A stretch of DNA of 9,391 nucleotides from Nitrospiraceae bacterium (GCA_014534095.1 JACVSD010000068.1:1-9391), one strand, 5' to 3'; shown: positions 1 to 6,151, counted from the stretch's first letter. A program made the numbers and translations. The notes: a model not told the origin generated them from the letters alone.

Positions 1-98
1 AGGCCTTCACCGAGTTGAGGCAATTTGCCCGCGCCAAAAATGATCAACACGATGATCAAGATCAGCATGAGTTCCATCCAACCGAATGAACCAAACAT
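1..98 (-). CDS. tatA: Sec-independent protein translocase subunit TatA (N-terminus only, runs off the window edge)
   Basis: The first 32 codons are visible on the minus strand. They start [20 protein letters not shown], a single membrane-spanning helix, followed by the TatA/TatE hinge signature [12 protein letters not shown] that leads into the amphipathic helix. TatA multimers form the protein-conducting element of the twin-arginine pathway, which exports folded proteins across the inner membrane with TatC. TatB proteins usually carry an LGPERLP-type hinge, so FGAGKLP points to TatA. The ATG at 98-96 is preceded by GAGG (104-107) with a 5-base spacer, which supports this start. The rest of the gene, including any tatB or tatC neighbours, lies outside the window. 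Confidence 0.9.
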   Translation of the reverse strand, partial: MFGSFGWMELMLILIIVLIIFGAGKLPQLGEG

Positions 99-247
99 CA
101 GGGCCTCGTGTTCGCTGAAATGTGACGAAGGATGTCAACGCGGGAACGCGCGACAAGTAATCGATATATGTTCGGAAGGAATTTACTGGGTACGGATCTT
201 TGACGGACGCTCTGGGCCAACACGACCTCTCCGTTGTCCTACCAAAG

Positions 248-262
248 GGGGGAGGGTCCCCC
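248..262 (-). other. Short hairpin at the predicted 5' end of the tatA leader
   Basis: GGGGGA-CCC-TCCCCC is a perfect 6-base-pair stem with a 3-base loop. It would lie about 6 to 20 bases after the predicted tatA start point. On the minus strand it is followed by only three T residues, so it is not a convincing terminator. It may stabilise the 5' end of the message or may be incidental. Confidence 0.3.
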
Positions 263-274
263 ATTCCGCGGGGA

Positions 275-303
275 AAGGTATAGAACTTCATAGAACATGT
301 CAA
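275..303 (-). promoter_or_regulatory. Candidate sigma-70 promoter for tatA
   Basis: On the minus strand there is a perfect -35 TTGACA (303-298), a 17-base spacer and a weak -10 TACCTT (280-275). TATACC with a 15-base spacer is an alternative -10. Inside the spacer lies a direct repeat, GTTCTAT-GAA-GTTCTAT, with copies one helical turn apart, which could be a regulator site. Transcription from here would give tatA a leader of roughly 170 bases. The -35 is strong; the -10 and the assignment to tatA are inference. Confidence 0.45.
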
Positions 304-454
304 GTGCAAATTTACCGGAACCCCTTGTCCTGTGCGGATTTGCATCGCGACGACAACCAGACGACTGAGAAGACCAAGTGAGGACCCGAATATGACTCTC
401 CGCCGACCTAGGGTCGAAGCACTGTGGTTAACACGAGCGGCCGAGCGGCGGATG

Positions 455-1891
455 TCAGAAAGAAAGGTGATAGTACTCAATGGGACTGGGAGGAGCGGTC
501 AAGGCGATGCTGACCGTTTCAGGATCATAGCCGACATCTTCCAAGTCTTTGGATGCCCGCGTCAGTTCTTCTTCCGTGATATAGGCCACCGTATCGGGAA
601 TGCCGTCCCGCTTCATGGAGAGCAGCATGCCGTTCAATGTCTCGCGCTCCTCCGGCGGCATCTCTTTCCCAAGCGGGAACTCGAGTTTGCGCGAATACGG
701 GCTTTCGTACGTCTCGTTCAGCGCCCTGATCGTCTTGAGCACCAATCGGTCCTGTTCCCACGCTTTGAGCTTGGGACCCGCCGAGGGATGCGTCGCCAAA
801 AGATCCATGAGCGTGATGACGTTGGTATTCAAGACGCGTCCAACGAATTCACGTTGCGGCTCCAACGACACTTGCCGCACGCCCAGATGCTTGGCCACCG
901 CTTCCACCAAGGCAAAATTGATCATGAAGCTATACTGCCCGCCGAATTGCCCATAGCAGGGCTTCTCCGGATCGTTCAGCACTTTCATATCGGCGGTCCC
1001 GGCCTCGAACGAGCTGAACCCGACGGCATTAGCGGCCAGCACGCGCTTCGCCTCTTTGACCGTGGCGAACGCCCCCAGATTGATCGGCACGAGCACGTGC
1101 TCGTCGATCGGCTTCAGAAACTCGGTGATCGTCTTCCGGTAGGGGACGTCTTTCCATTCGACTTTCCGATATTCCTTCTCCCATACGAGATCATCCAGAA
1201 ACGGCGGGAACGTTTTCAGCACGTCCAAATCCTTCGCATCAAACGCCTGCACGAAGGTGGACCAATCCTGGATCTTGGCATGGAGCGTTTCAGTCAGATT
1301 AGGCCGTAAATATTCTTCTTCGACGTCGCCGGCATTCTTGGCCATCAGCTTCGTAGGAAGATCGTTCCACAATTCGCTGCAGATGATGCGATCAACCGTG
1401 CCGTCCGCGACCTCTGCCAGATGTTCCACGGACGAGCAGAGCGCCTCGATCCGTTCGCGATGCGGCGCCACATCGGGATGCGCCAACGCCGCATCCAACA
1501 CGGATTGCTGCGGATCGACCAACACATATCGTACCCGAGGGTAAACGGCGCCTTGCTGATCGAGGCGCTTCAGGTGGCTCATGAAACAGGCGGCGAGATT
1601 GCCGTTCCCGGGTTCCCAGTCCATGATCGTGAGCGGCGATGCGCCATGGGGGTTGGGCGATGAACCGGTCGAATGCTGGGAAGAGGCCTTGTCCCGCTTC
1701 GTGACGCGCTCGAAATAATGGGCGGCCAACGCATGCGCGAGCCGATAATCGGCTGAGGCAAAGGTTTGGTAATAGGACCGTACCTGATCCCCGCGCAGCC
1801 CATAGAACAGGTGATTGATGTGGGCTTGCCACTGATCGAGCGGTTTATAGTCCCCGATAAGTTGCGGAAGGGCATCGGCGTCTTGCAGCAT
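455..1891 (-). CDS. SAM-dependent methyltransferase-like protein, distantly MidA/NDUFAF7 (DUF185)-like
   Basis: The 478-residue product has a class I methyltransferase core. A motif I-like loop IMDWEPGNGNLA lies at about 89-100 in the place of the family's E-x-GPGxGxL. An acidic strand end YVLVDPQQ (about 122-129) should contact the ribose of SAM. IICSELWNDLPTKL (about 169-182) matches the NE-x-x-DALPV block typical of MidA proteins. Family members such as human NDUFAF7 methylate an arginine of a respiratory complex I subunit; whether this one does is unknown. The N-terminal 85 residues and the long C-terminal part (about 200-478, EYRKVEWKDVPYRKT and so on) do not resemble anything I can name. 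No signal peptide or membrane segment is seen, so it should be cytoplasmic. Start ATG at 1891-1889 has only a weak GAG-type ribosome binding site 6 bases upstream. It is transcribed alone, divergently from the exported-protein gene and in the same direction as tatA. The methyltransferase fold is likely; the family placement is moderate. Confidence 0.7.
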   Translation of the reverse strand: MLQDADALPQLIGDYKPLDQWQAHINHLFYGLRGDQVRSYYQTFASADYRLAHALAAHYFERVTKRDKASSQHSTGSSPNPHGASPLTIMDWEPGNGNLAACFMSHLKRLDQQGAVYPRVRYVLVDPQQSVLDAALAHPDVAPHRERIEALCSSVEHLAEVADGTVDRIICSELWNDLPTKLMAKNAGDVEEEYLRPNLTETLHAKIQDWSTFVQAFDAKDLDVLKTFPPFLDDLVWEKEYRKVEWKDVPYRKTITEFLKPIDEHVLVPINLGAFATVKEAKRVLAANAVGFSSFEAGTADMKVLNDPEKPCYGQFGGQYSFMINFALVEAVAKHLGVRQVSLEPQREFVGRVLNTNVITLMDLLATHPSAGPKLKAWEQDRLVLKTIRALNETYESPYSRKLEFPLGKEMPPEERETLNGMLLSMKRDGIPDTVAYITEEELTRASKDLEDVGYDPETVSIALTAPPSPIEYYHLSF

Positions 1892-2123
1892 ACGTATCTC
1901 GTGGGTTGACGGATGTTGGACGATGCGAGAGTCGTGGGATCTTAGCAGACGCGTCGAAACAGCCGCAATGCCTGCCCCTCATGCAGCTGTTAGCAATCAG
2001 CCGTCCGCTTTGTGAGAAGGCCGAGTCACGTGAGAAAGCGGCCGAGTGTTGAGCTGCTGGGCAAGCGCTGCAGTCAGCCTCGGTCCTTGACTCTCCGCTC
2101 GTGAGAGGTGTACCAGTTTTCTT
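1892..2123. other. Divergent intergenic region
   Basis: This spacer separates the start of the minus-strand methyltransferase gene from the start of the plus-strand exported-protein gene and must hold both promoters. On the minus strand the best -10 is TAAGAT near 1938-1943, with a poor TTGCGG 18 bases upstream. On the plus strand TTGACT (2087-2092) lacks a good -10. A small CTCTC/GAGAG stem lies at 2091-2107. None of these is strong enough to call separately. Confidence 0.4.
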
Positions 2124-2675
2124 ATGCGAAACGCGTTTTCGCTTGGCATCGCGCTTCTCCTCGGAGCCTCTGTCTGCCAGGCTGAGGATCTGCCGCTCAC
2201 CAAAAACCTGCCTATTCCTGATTTCCAGAATAAAACCGAGGACGTGAGGCCGTACGACTTCGACGCCCCGCCACAGGGTATGTTCCTCTCCATCACGACG
2301 GCGGAAGGATTTGAAGAGGAGTTGGGCTTTCGCCGGACGCATGAAATCGTACCCGTCAAGCCGACGGAGCGCTTTCCGGTGACCGTTCCGGCGGTCTTCA
2401 TCGTGTTTCATTTGCACCAACACTATCAGGCGTTCAAGGTCTTTGGTCTCTGCTACCCTGAGCAGGTCCCCGGTGTCCCGGCCACTACGCTCGTGAGTGA
2501 GGACGCGATGCATATGGCGCTCGAAGACGAGACCGGATACCTGAGGCTCTTCCCGCCCGGCGACGGCTGGAAGCCGGGCCGCTACAGAGTCGAGATTCAT
2601 GCCGGTGAACAAGTCAGCGAGATGAGCCTGGTCGGCACCATGCGCTTTACCATCGGAACCGATGGCGCGTCATGA
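2124..2675 (+). CDS. Exported protein of unknown function
   Basis: The 183-residue product starts with a clear Sec signal peptide: MRN, a hydrophobic stretch FSLGIALLLGASV, and a likely cut after CQA, before EDLPLTKN. The residue before the cysteine is V, so it does not fit a lipobox. The mature protein is polar and probably all-beta. Its end, GDGWKPGRYRVEIHAG followed by LVGTMRFTIG, resembles the final strands of periplasmic beta-sandwich domains in which a tryptophan and a G-x-Y turn close the fold. I do not recognise the family. ATG 2124 is the only usual start after the in-frame stop at 2088. A ribosome binding site is not obvious: AGAGG at 2104-2108 is 15 bases away. It stands alone between divergent and downstream promoters, so its partners cannot be inferred from an operon. 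Confidence 0.8.
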   Translation: MRNAFSLGIALLLGASVCQAEDLPLTKNLPIPDFQNKTEDVRPYDFDAPPQGMFLSITTAEGFEEELGFRRTHEIVPVKPTERFPVTVPAVFIVFHLHQHYQAFKVFGLCYPEQVPGVPATTLVSEDAMHMALEDETGYLRLFPPGDGWKPGRYRVEIHAGEQVSEMSLVGTMRFTIGTDGAS

Positions 2676-2770
2676 TCCAACAGGATTCATCTCCATCTTC
2701 CTGAAATCAATACTGCGCCAAGCACGGCTCAGATCCAGCGCCCGCAGCAATTCCATCACGGGGCTTTCGT

Positions 2771-2799
2771 TTGACCCTCTATCGACCATCCGCTAGAAT
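2771..2799 (+). promoter_or_regulatory. Sigma-70 promoter of the glycosyltransferase operon
   Basis: TTGACC (2771-2776) and TAGAAT (2794-2799) each match the sigma-70 consensus at five of six positions and are separated by the ideal 17 bases. Transcription would start near 2806, only about 25 bases before the GT2 start at 2830. No other good promoter is seen before the next three plus-strand genes, so this one probably drives the whole set to 6151. Confidence 0.7.
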
Positions 2800-2829
2800 G
2801 CCCCGCGTGATCGCCGTCAATGTTCATTC

Positions 2830-3585
2830 ATGCCGGAGTCAACACCCATCATGACCCTGCCGTCCGCTCCATGGGCTTCTGTCATCATCCCCATAAAAGA
2901 TGAACGCGAGAACCTGTCACCTCTGCTCGCCAGCCTGGTCAAGGTGATCGATCAGTATGAACTCTCGCGATCCCGCCCCTATGAAATGATCCTCGTTGAT
3001 GATGGTAGTACCGATGGCAGCAGCGAGGAATTGGATAGCCTGGCCGCTCGATACCCTCAAGTACGAGTGTTCCACTTTGACCGTAATTACGGCAAGACGT
3101 GCGCGCTGGATGCCGGGTTCAAAAAATCAGCCGGCGACATCATCATTCAGATCGACGGCGACCTTCAGCAGGACAGCGAAGACATTCTGAAACTTCTTCC
3201 CTATACCGCCAGCTACGATGTCGTCTGCGGCTGGAGACAGGAGCGGCAGGACGGCTTGGTCAAGAAACTTTCGTCCCGCATTGCCAACCGGGTCCGAAAT
3301 CGCTTCACGAACGACGGCGTGCACGATACCGGCTGCCCGCTCAAGCTTTTTCGACGGCCGGTGCTCGAGCGCATCCCGCTGTTCGAAGGCCTGCATCGTT
3401 TCTTCCCCGCCTTGGCACTTATGCATGGGTTCACCGTCACGGAAGTGCCGGTCCGGCACTACCCGCGCATCCATGGCGTGTCGAAGTACGGCATGGGGAA
3501 CCGCCTCTTCAAATCGCTCTACGATCTCATCGCCGTGCGCTGGATGCAGAATAGAGTGTTGCGGTACAAATTCCGTGAGCGGTGA
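2830..3585 (+). CDS. Family 2 glycosyltransferase, polyprenyl-phosphate sugar synthase type (DPM1/ArnC-like)
   Basis: The 251-residue protein has the GT-A order of motifs: SVIIPIKDERENL (about 17-29), LVDDGSTDGS (55-64) for nucleotide binding, DGDLQQ (109-114) as the metal-binding DxD block, CPLKLFRRPVLE (169-180), and the acceptor-loop ending VRHYPRIHGVSKYG (208-221) typical of dolichol/undecaprenyl-phosphate sugar synthases. The expected reaction is transfer of a sugar from a nucleotide sugar to undecaprenyl phosphate at the inner face of the membrane. Unlike ArnC or GtrB it has no C-terminal membrane helices, so it should be soluble or peripheral as in DPM1. The sugar cannot be read from sequence. 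No ribosome binding site precedes ATG 2830; an in-frame ATG at 2851 has GGAG at 2835-2838 upstream and is an alternative start. The stop codon lies inside the first unit of the heptad repeat array that leads into the next gene. Confidence 0.9.
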   Translation: MPESTPIMTLPSAPWASVIIPIKDERENLSPLLASLVKVIDQYELSRSRPYEMILVDDGSTDGSSEELDSLAARYPQVRVFHFDRNYGKTCALDAGFKKSAGDIIIQIDGDLQQDSEDILKLLPYTASYDVVCGWRQERQDGLVKKLSSRIANRVRNRFTNDGVHDTGCPLKLFRRPVLERIPLFEGLHRFFPALALMHGFTVTEVPVRHYPRIHGVSKYGMGNRLFKSLYDLIAVRWMQNRVLRYKFRER

Positions 3586-3611
3586 TCCAGTGATGGGTGA
3601 TGAGTGATGGA
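3583..3611 (+). repeat. Heptad repeat array, left arm (consensus TGATGAG)
   Basis: Units read TGATCCA(G), TGATGGG, TGATGAG and TGATGGA on the plus strand. The array begins with the GT2 stop codon and ends with the start of the four-helix-bundle gene. GGTGATGAGTGATG (3596-3609) is repeated perfectly in inverted orientation at 3980-3993. GGTGAT (3596-3601) also matches the extended Shine-Dalgarno complement of 16S rRNA and lies 5 bases before ATG 3607. Confidence 0.75.
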
Positions 3612-4005
3612 ACGGACTGTTACAACTCACAAGGACCTCGACGTTTGGGAAAAGGCCATGGATCTAGCGGTTCGGGCATACGCCCTTACAAGCCAATTCC
3701 CCAAGGAAGAGCTCTATGGTTTGACATCCCAGATTCGGCGTTGTGCCATCTCTATCCCGAGTAATATTGCAGAGGGAGCAGCCAGGCAGTCTCGTAGAGA
3801 ATATGTACAGTTTCTCCACATCGCGTCAGGTTCCGTCGCCGAATTGGAAACACAGCTTATTTTAGCTGCACGATTAGGATTTCCATCTGATGCCAACGCC
3901 CTTGCCCACCTCGAGGAAGTCAGAAAACTACTCCTGGGCCTGCTCCGCTCTCTAAAAAAGAAACTCATCGCCCATCCCTCATCACTCATCACCGCATCAT
4001 CATGA
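3607..4005 (+). CDS. Four-helix-bundle protein, S23 / 23S rRNA-intervening-sequence (IVP) family
   Basis: The 132-residue protein carries the family hallmarks: DLDVWEKAMDLAVRAYALTS helix 1, FPKEELYGLTSQIRRCA (about 31-47), SIPSNIAEGAARQSRREY (49-66) and SVAELETQL (76-84). Members of this family are encoded inside intervening sequences of some bacterial 23S rRNA genes and at many loose sites in genomes; they form small helical bundles, often oligomeric, and their role is unsettled. ATG 3607 is chosen over the adjacent GTG 3604 because GGTGAT lies 5 bases upstream. The last 11 residues (AHPSSLITASS) are encoded by the right-hand repeat array and are not part of the fold. The stop overlaps the next start by ATGA. 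Lower GC than its neighbours and its place inside a glycosyltransferase operon suggest it arrived separately and has no role in the sugar pathway. Confidence 0.9.
   Translation: MERTVTTHKDLDVWEKAMDLAVRAYALTSQFPKEELYGLTSQIRRCAISIPSNIAEGAARQSRREYVQFLHIASGSVAELETQLILAARLGFPSDANALAHLEEVRKLLLGLLRSLKKKLIAHPSSLITASS
3964..3993 (-). repeat. Heptad repeat array, right arm (consensus TGATGAG on the minus strand)
   Basis: Read on the minus strand the units are TGATGAG (3991-3985), TGATGAG (3984-3978), GGATGGG (3977-3971) and CGATGAG (3970-3964), with a looser TGATG run up to 4003. The 14 bases at 3980-3993 are the exact reverse complement of 3596-3609. The array encodes the C-terminal tail of the four-helix-bundle protein and runs up to the start of the LAB_N gene. 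Confidence 0.75.
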
Positions 4006-4301
4006 GCCCCGAAGTTATCTGGATCGGTATCGGGTTCTTGGGACAGGGTCTTTTTTTCGGTCGCTGGGTCGTCCAATGGATCGCCTCCGAGCGGAAGGCC
4101 GAAAGCCGCGTGCCGACAGCCTTCTGGTATATGAGTCTCATTGGGGGACTCATCACGCTTGCCTACGCCATCTATCGTCAGGACCCCGTCTTCATTTCAG
4201 GCCAGGGCATCGGCACGTTCGTGTACATCCGTAACCTCATACTCATCAACCGGGCTGACCAGAGCAAGAATCCGGTTCGGCCGTCGTCACAACAGGCATG
4301 A
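4002..4301 (+). CDS. LAB_N domain membrane protein (lipid-A-disaccharide synthase N-terminal-like)
   Basis: The 99-residue protein is nearly all LAB_N domain: GFLGQGLFFGRWVVQW (about 11-26), a basic loop ASERKAESRVPTAFW (28-42), SLIGGLITLAYAIYRQDP (45-62) and GQGIGTFVYIRNLILI (68-83). This gives three membrane helices. The domain was named after an N-terminal extension of some LpxB proteins but has no catalytic LpxB part here. As I recall, Pfam groups it with SWEET/PQ-loop proteins, and the pattern Q-W...P...W...YxxxxxxP...N fits a SemiSWEET-like triple-helix unit. Stand-alone members are commonly found beside GT2 and GT39 genes. It starts inside the ATGA overlap with the four-helix-bundle gene, and the 25 bases upstream hold no Shine-Dalgarno sequence, so translation should be coupled. 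It also overlaps the next gene by ATGA. A role in moving or presenting a lipid-linked sugar is inference. Confidence 0.85.
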   Translation: MSPEVIWIGIGFLGQGLFFGRWVVQWIASERKAESRVPTAFWYMSLIGGLITLAYAIYRQDPVFISGQGIGTFVYIRNLILINRADQSKNPVRPSSQQA

Positions 4302-6151
4302 TCGGCTCTCACTCCGGTCCGCCGTCCAACGCCGCTTCTCCCAGACCCGAGGCTCCGCACGTGACTACTGAGGAGTCGCCCACCCGACCTGCGCTCATCC
4401 TGCTGGTGCTCCTCATGTTGTCGGGGCTCTTGTTCTTCCTTGGACTGGGCAGTATGGGACTGACCGACCGCGACGAAGGCCGAAACGCCGAAGCGGGTCG
4501 TGAGATGTACGCATCGGGCGATCTGCTGACACCAACCTTTAACGAGGAACTGCGCGTTGCGAAGCCGGTATTCCTGTACTGGTTGATGACAGCCTCGTAT
4601 CACCTTTTCGGCGTCAATGAGTTTGCCGCCCGTTTCCCATCCGCGCTGTTCGGCGTGGGACTGATTTTGATGCAGTACCTCTTTCTCTCAAGACTGCGGG
4701 GGCACGCCGTCGCCCTCTTTGCCTCCTTAATGTTGCTGCTGAATGTGGAAATGCTGGCGCTGGGGCGCATGGCCCTCACCGATAGCGTGCTCATTTTCTT
4801 TACGACCTCGTCGCTCTATGGATTTTGGCTGGGCTTGCATGGAGCGGGGAGGACCCGGCACTGGATGTGGTGGTTCTATGCCGGCATGGCTCTCGCCACG
4901 CTCACGAAGGGACCGGTCGGAGTCGCCGTACCGCTGGTGACGGTGATGCTCTATCTAACCGCGAGCCGGCGATGGACCGCCTATTGGCAACAGGGGTTCC
5001 CCATTGCCGGCCTGCTTCTTCTGCTTGCTTTGGCGCTACCTTGGTACGCCGCGATGCTGGTCGTCCATGGCGACGCCTATACCACTCAAGCGAAAGTACA
5101 TACGGTGGGCCGGTTTTTGAGCCCGATGGAAGGACACGGAGGGACCGTGTGGTTCTACCTTCCCGTGGTGCTGCTCGGATTTTTTCCATGGAGCGGGCTG
5201 CTTCCCGCTGCGCTGTATCGTGCCTTTCGAAGCTGGCGGGAGACGCGCCATATTGCGAAGCGCGTGGAGGCAAACGGCTCCGCCGACCTTCCACGCATCA
5301 CGGATCCCGCATCGCGTCCCGATGATCACCTTGAATGGTTCGCCGCCTTGTGGGTGGTCGGGGTGTTCCTCTTCTTCACGCTGTCCTCCACTCGGCTTCC
5401 GCATTATATTGGCCCATTGTTCCCTGCCGCCGCCATGCTGACCGCCTTGTACTGGTCGGACGGTCTCAAGAATCCGCTGACCACAGGGCTACGCGGCTCG
5501 ATCCACGGCATGATGGCCTTGGGCTATCTCGTCGCGCTGGCGTTTGCGAGCGTGCCAACGCTCTATGAGAAGTTTTCCGGCAAAATGCTCCGAGAATTTC
5601 CGTTGGCTACGCAGTTCGATCTGGGAAGCGGTCCGTATTTGGCCGCCGCGGTGATCTTAATTGGGACGGTGCTCGTGGGGTACTTTGGGCTCAATGATGA
5701 GCGGAGGGGAGCGGCGTTTTGGGCGGCCGGCGGCATGCTGGCCGGCTTAATTCTGATCGTCATCGTGACGGTCATCCCCGGCTTGAACCGGTATGCGATC
5801 GCCCCGCCGCAGGAGCTGGCCTATGCTGCGGGACAAAATCTCGGCCCCAAGGACCAACTCATCGCCTACGGATCAACACGTCCTTCCACCGTATTTTATG
5901 CCAGACGAAAGACGGTCTTTATTCCGTCCGGTGAGGAAGAGCGGTTGCGCGCCACGCTGATGCACCCAGGAAAGACGATGATCCTCTTGCCGGAGACCAT
6001 GCGCGACCGCCTGCCGGTGGAGGCCAAGGCGTTTCAGCCCATTCTGAAACGACATGGGTATCTGCTATTGGCGAGCCAACCAATGGTTACGATTCCGGAA
6101 GGAGTCGTCCCTCCCGCCGATCACCAGGCTCCGCGCATTTTCGGGCATTAA
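4298..6151 (+). CDS. ArnT-like family 39 membrane glycosyltransferase (PMT_2 domain)
   Basis: The 617-residue integral membrane protein has the ArnT/PMT signatures: GLTDRDEGRNAEAGREM (about 52-68) with the acidic catalytic pair in the first periplasmic loop, KPVFLYWLM (about 89-97), ALTDSVLIFF (about 158-167), TKGPVGVAVP (about 203-212) and LPWYAAMLVV (about 247-256). About a dozen hydrophobic segments follow the cytoplasmic N-terminal tail, and after the last of them a soluble domain begins near residue 500 (AGQNLGPKDQLIAYG to VTIPEG), as in ArnT. Such enzymes take a sugar from undecaprenyl phosphate on the periplasmic side and place it on lipid A or another acceptor. Sugar and acceptor cannot be read here. 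The gene begins in an ATGA overlap with LAB_N and ends 39 bases before the convergent PAP2 gene; I see no U-tailed terminator in that gap. The start is weakly defined: an in-frame GTG at 4361 would remove a 21-residue polar tail. Confidence 0.9.
   Translation: MIGSHSGPPSNAASPRPEAPHVTTEESPTRPALILLVLLMLSGLLFFLGLGSMGLTDRDEGRNAEAGREMYASGDLLTPTFNEELRVAKPVFLYWLMTASYHLFGVNEFAARFPSALFGVGLILMQYLFLSRLRGHAVALFASLMLLLNVEMLALGRMALTDSVLIFFTTSSLYGFWLGLHGAGRTRHWMWWFYAGMALATLTKGPVGVAVPLVTVMLYLTASRRWTAYWQQGFPIAGLLLLLALALPWYAAMLVVHGDAYTTQAKVHTVGRFLSPMEGHGGTVWFYLPVVLLGFFPWSGLLPAALYRAFRSWRETRHIAKRVEANGSADLPRITDPASRPDDHLEWFAALWVVGVFLFFTLSSTRLPHYIGPLFPAAAMLTALYWSDGLKNPLTTGLRGSIHGMMALGYLVALAFASVPTLYEKFSGKMLREFPLATQFDLGSGPYLAAAVILIGTVLVGYFGLNDERRGAAFWAAGGMLAGLILIVIVTVIPGLNRYAIAPPQELAYAAGQNLGPKDQLIAYGSTRPSTVFYARRKTVFIPSGEEERLRATLMHPGKTMILLPETMRDRLPVEAKAFQPILKRHGYLLLASQPMVTIPEGVVPPADHQAPRIFGH

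Larger units (their letters stand above)
99..454. other. Intergenic region between the methyltransferase gene and tatA
   Basis: This 356-base stretch lies downstream of the minus-strand methyltransferase gene and upstream of minus-strand tatA. I see the promoter candidate at 275-303, the hairpin at 248-262 and the tatA ribosome binding site at 104-107. No coding sequence looks real here. No U-tailed hairpin follows the methyltransferase stop; the GC-rich GAGCGGCCGAGCGG stretch near 435-448 is a direct repeat rather than a stem, and the small CGACC/GGTCG stem near 404-416 has no T run. Read-through into tatA is therefore possible. Confidence 0.6.
3583..4005 (+). mobile_element. Candidate four-helix-bundle cassette bounded by inverted heptad repeats
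   Basis: A small S23-family gene is bracketed by inverted copies of a heptad repeat, with 14 identical bases in each arm, and sits between two genes that belong to one pathway. By hand count the interior (3611-3960) is about 51% GC, against about 62% for 3241-3420 in the adjacent GT2. There is no transposase, and no target-site duplication can be defined because the arms merge with the flanking stop and start codons. Mobility is inferred; the structure is seen directly. Confidence 0.4.

Noticed and set aside
133..138. Second minus-strand TTGACA close to tatA
   Set aside because: No acceptable -10 element at 15 to 18 bases; GCGAAC is at the expected place.
7..480. Minus-strand open frame of 157 codons
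   Set aside because: It overlaps tatA and the tail of the methyltransferase gene, and its product has no recognisable domain or signal.
332..1309. Long open frame of 325 codons on the plus strand
   Set aside because: It lies wholly opposite or downstream of the methyltransferase gene. The product is rich in R, H and Q with no motif, as expected of the antisense strand of a GC-rich gene.
2087..2116. Plus-strand promoter before the exported-protein gene (TTGACT)
   Set aside because: The best -10 at suitable distance is GTACCA or TACCAG, too far from consensus.
1845..2612. Minus-strand open frame of 255 codons
   Set aside because: It is opposite the exported-protein gene, which has a clear signal peptide, and it overlaps the methyltransferase start.
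3583..4003. Heptad arrays as a CRISPR or a simple satellite
   Set aside because: Units are 7 bases with no spacers, and arrays are short, degenerate and placed at gene borders in inverted orientation, which fits neither.
4149..4157. CTCATCACG and other single TGATGAG-like words inside LAB_N and elsewhere
   Set aside because: They are isolated, lie in conserved coding sequence and do not form tandem units.
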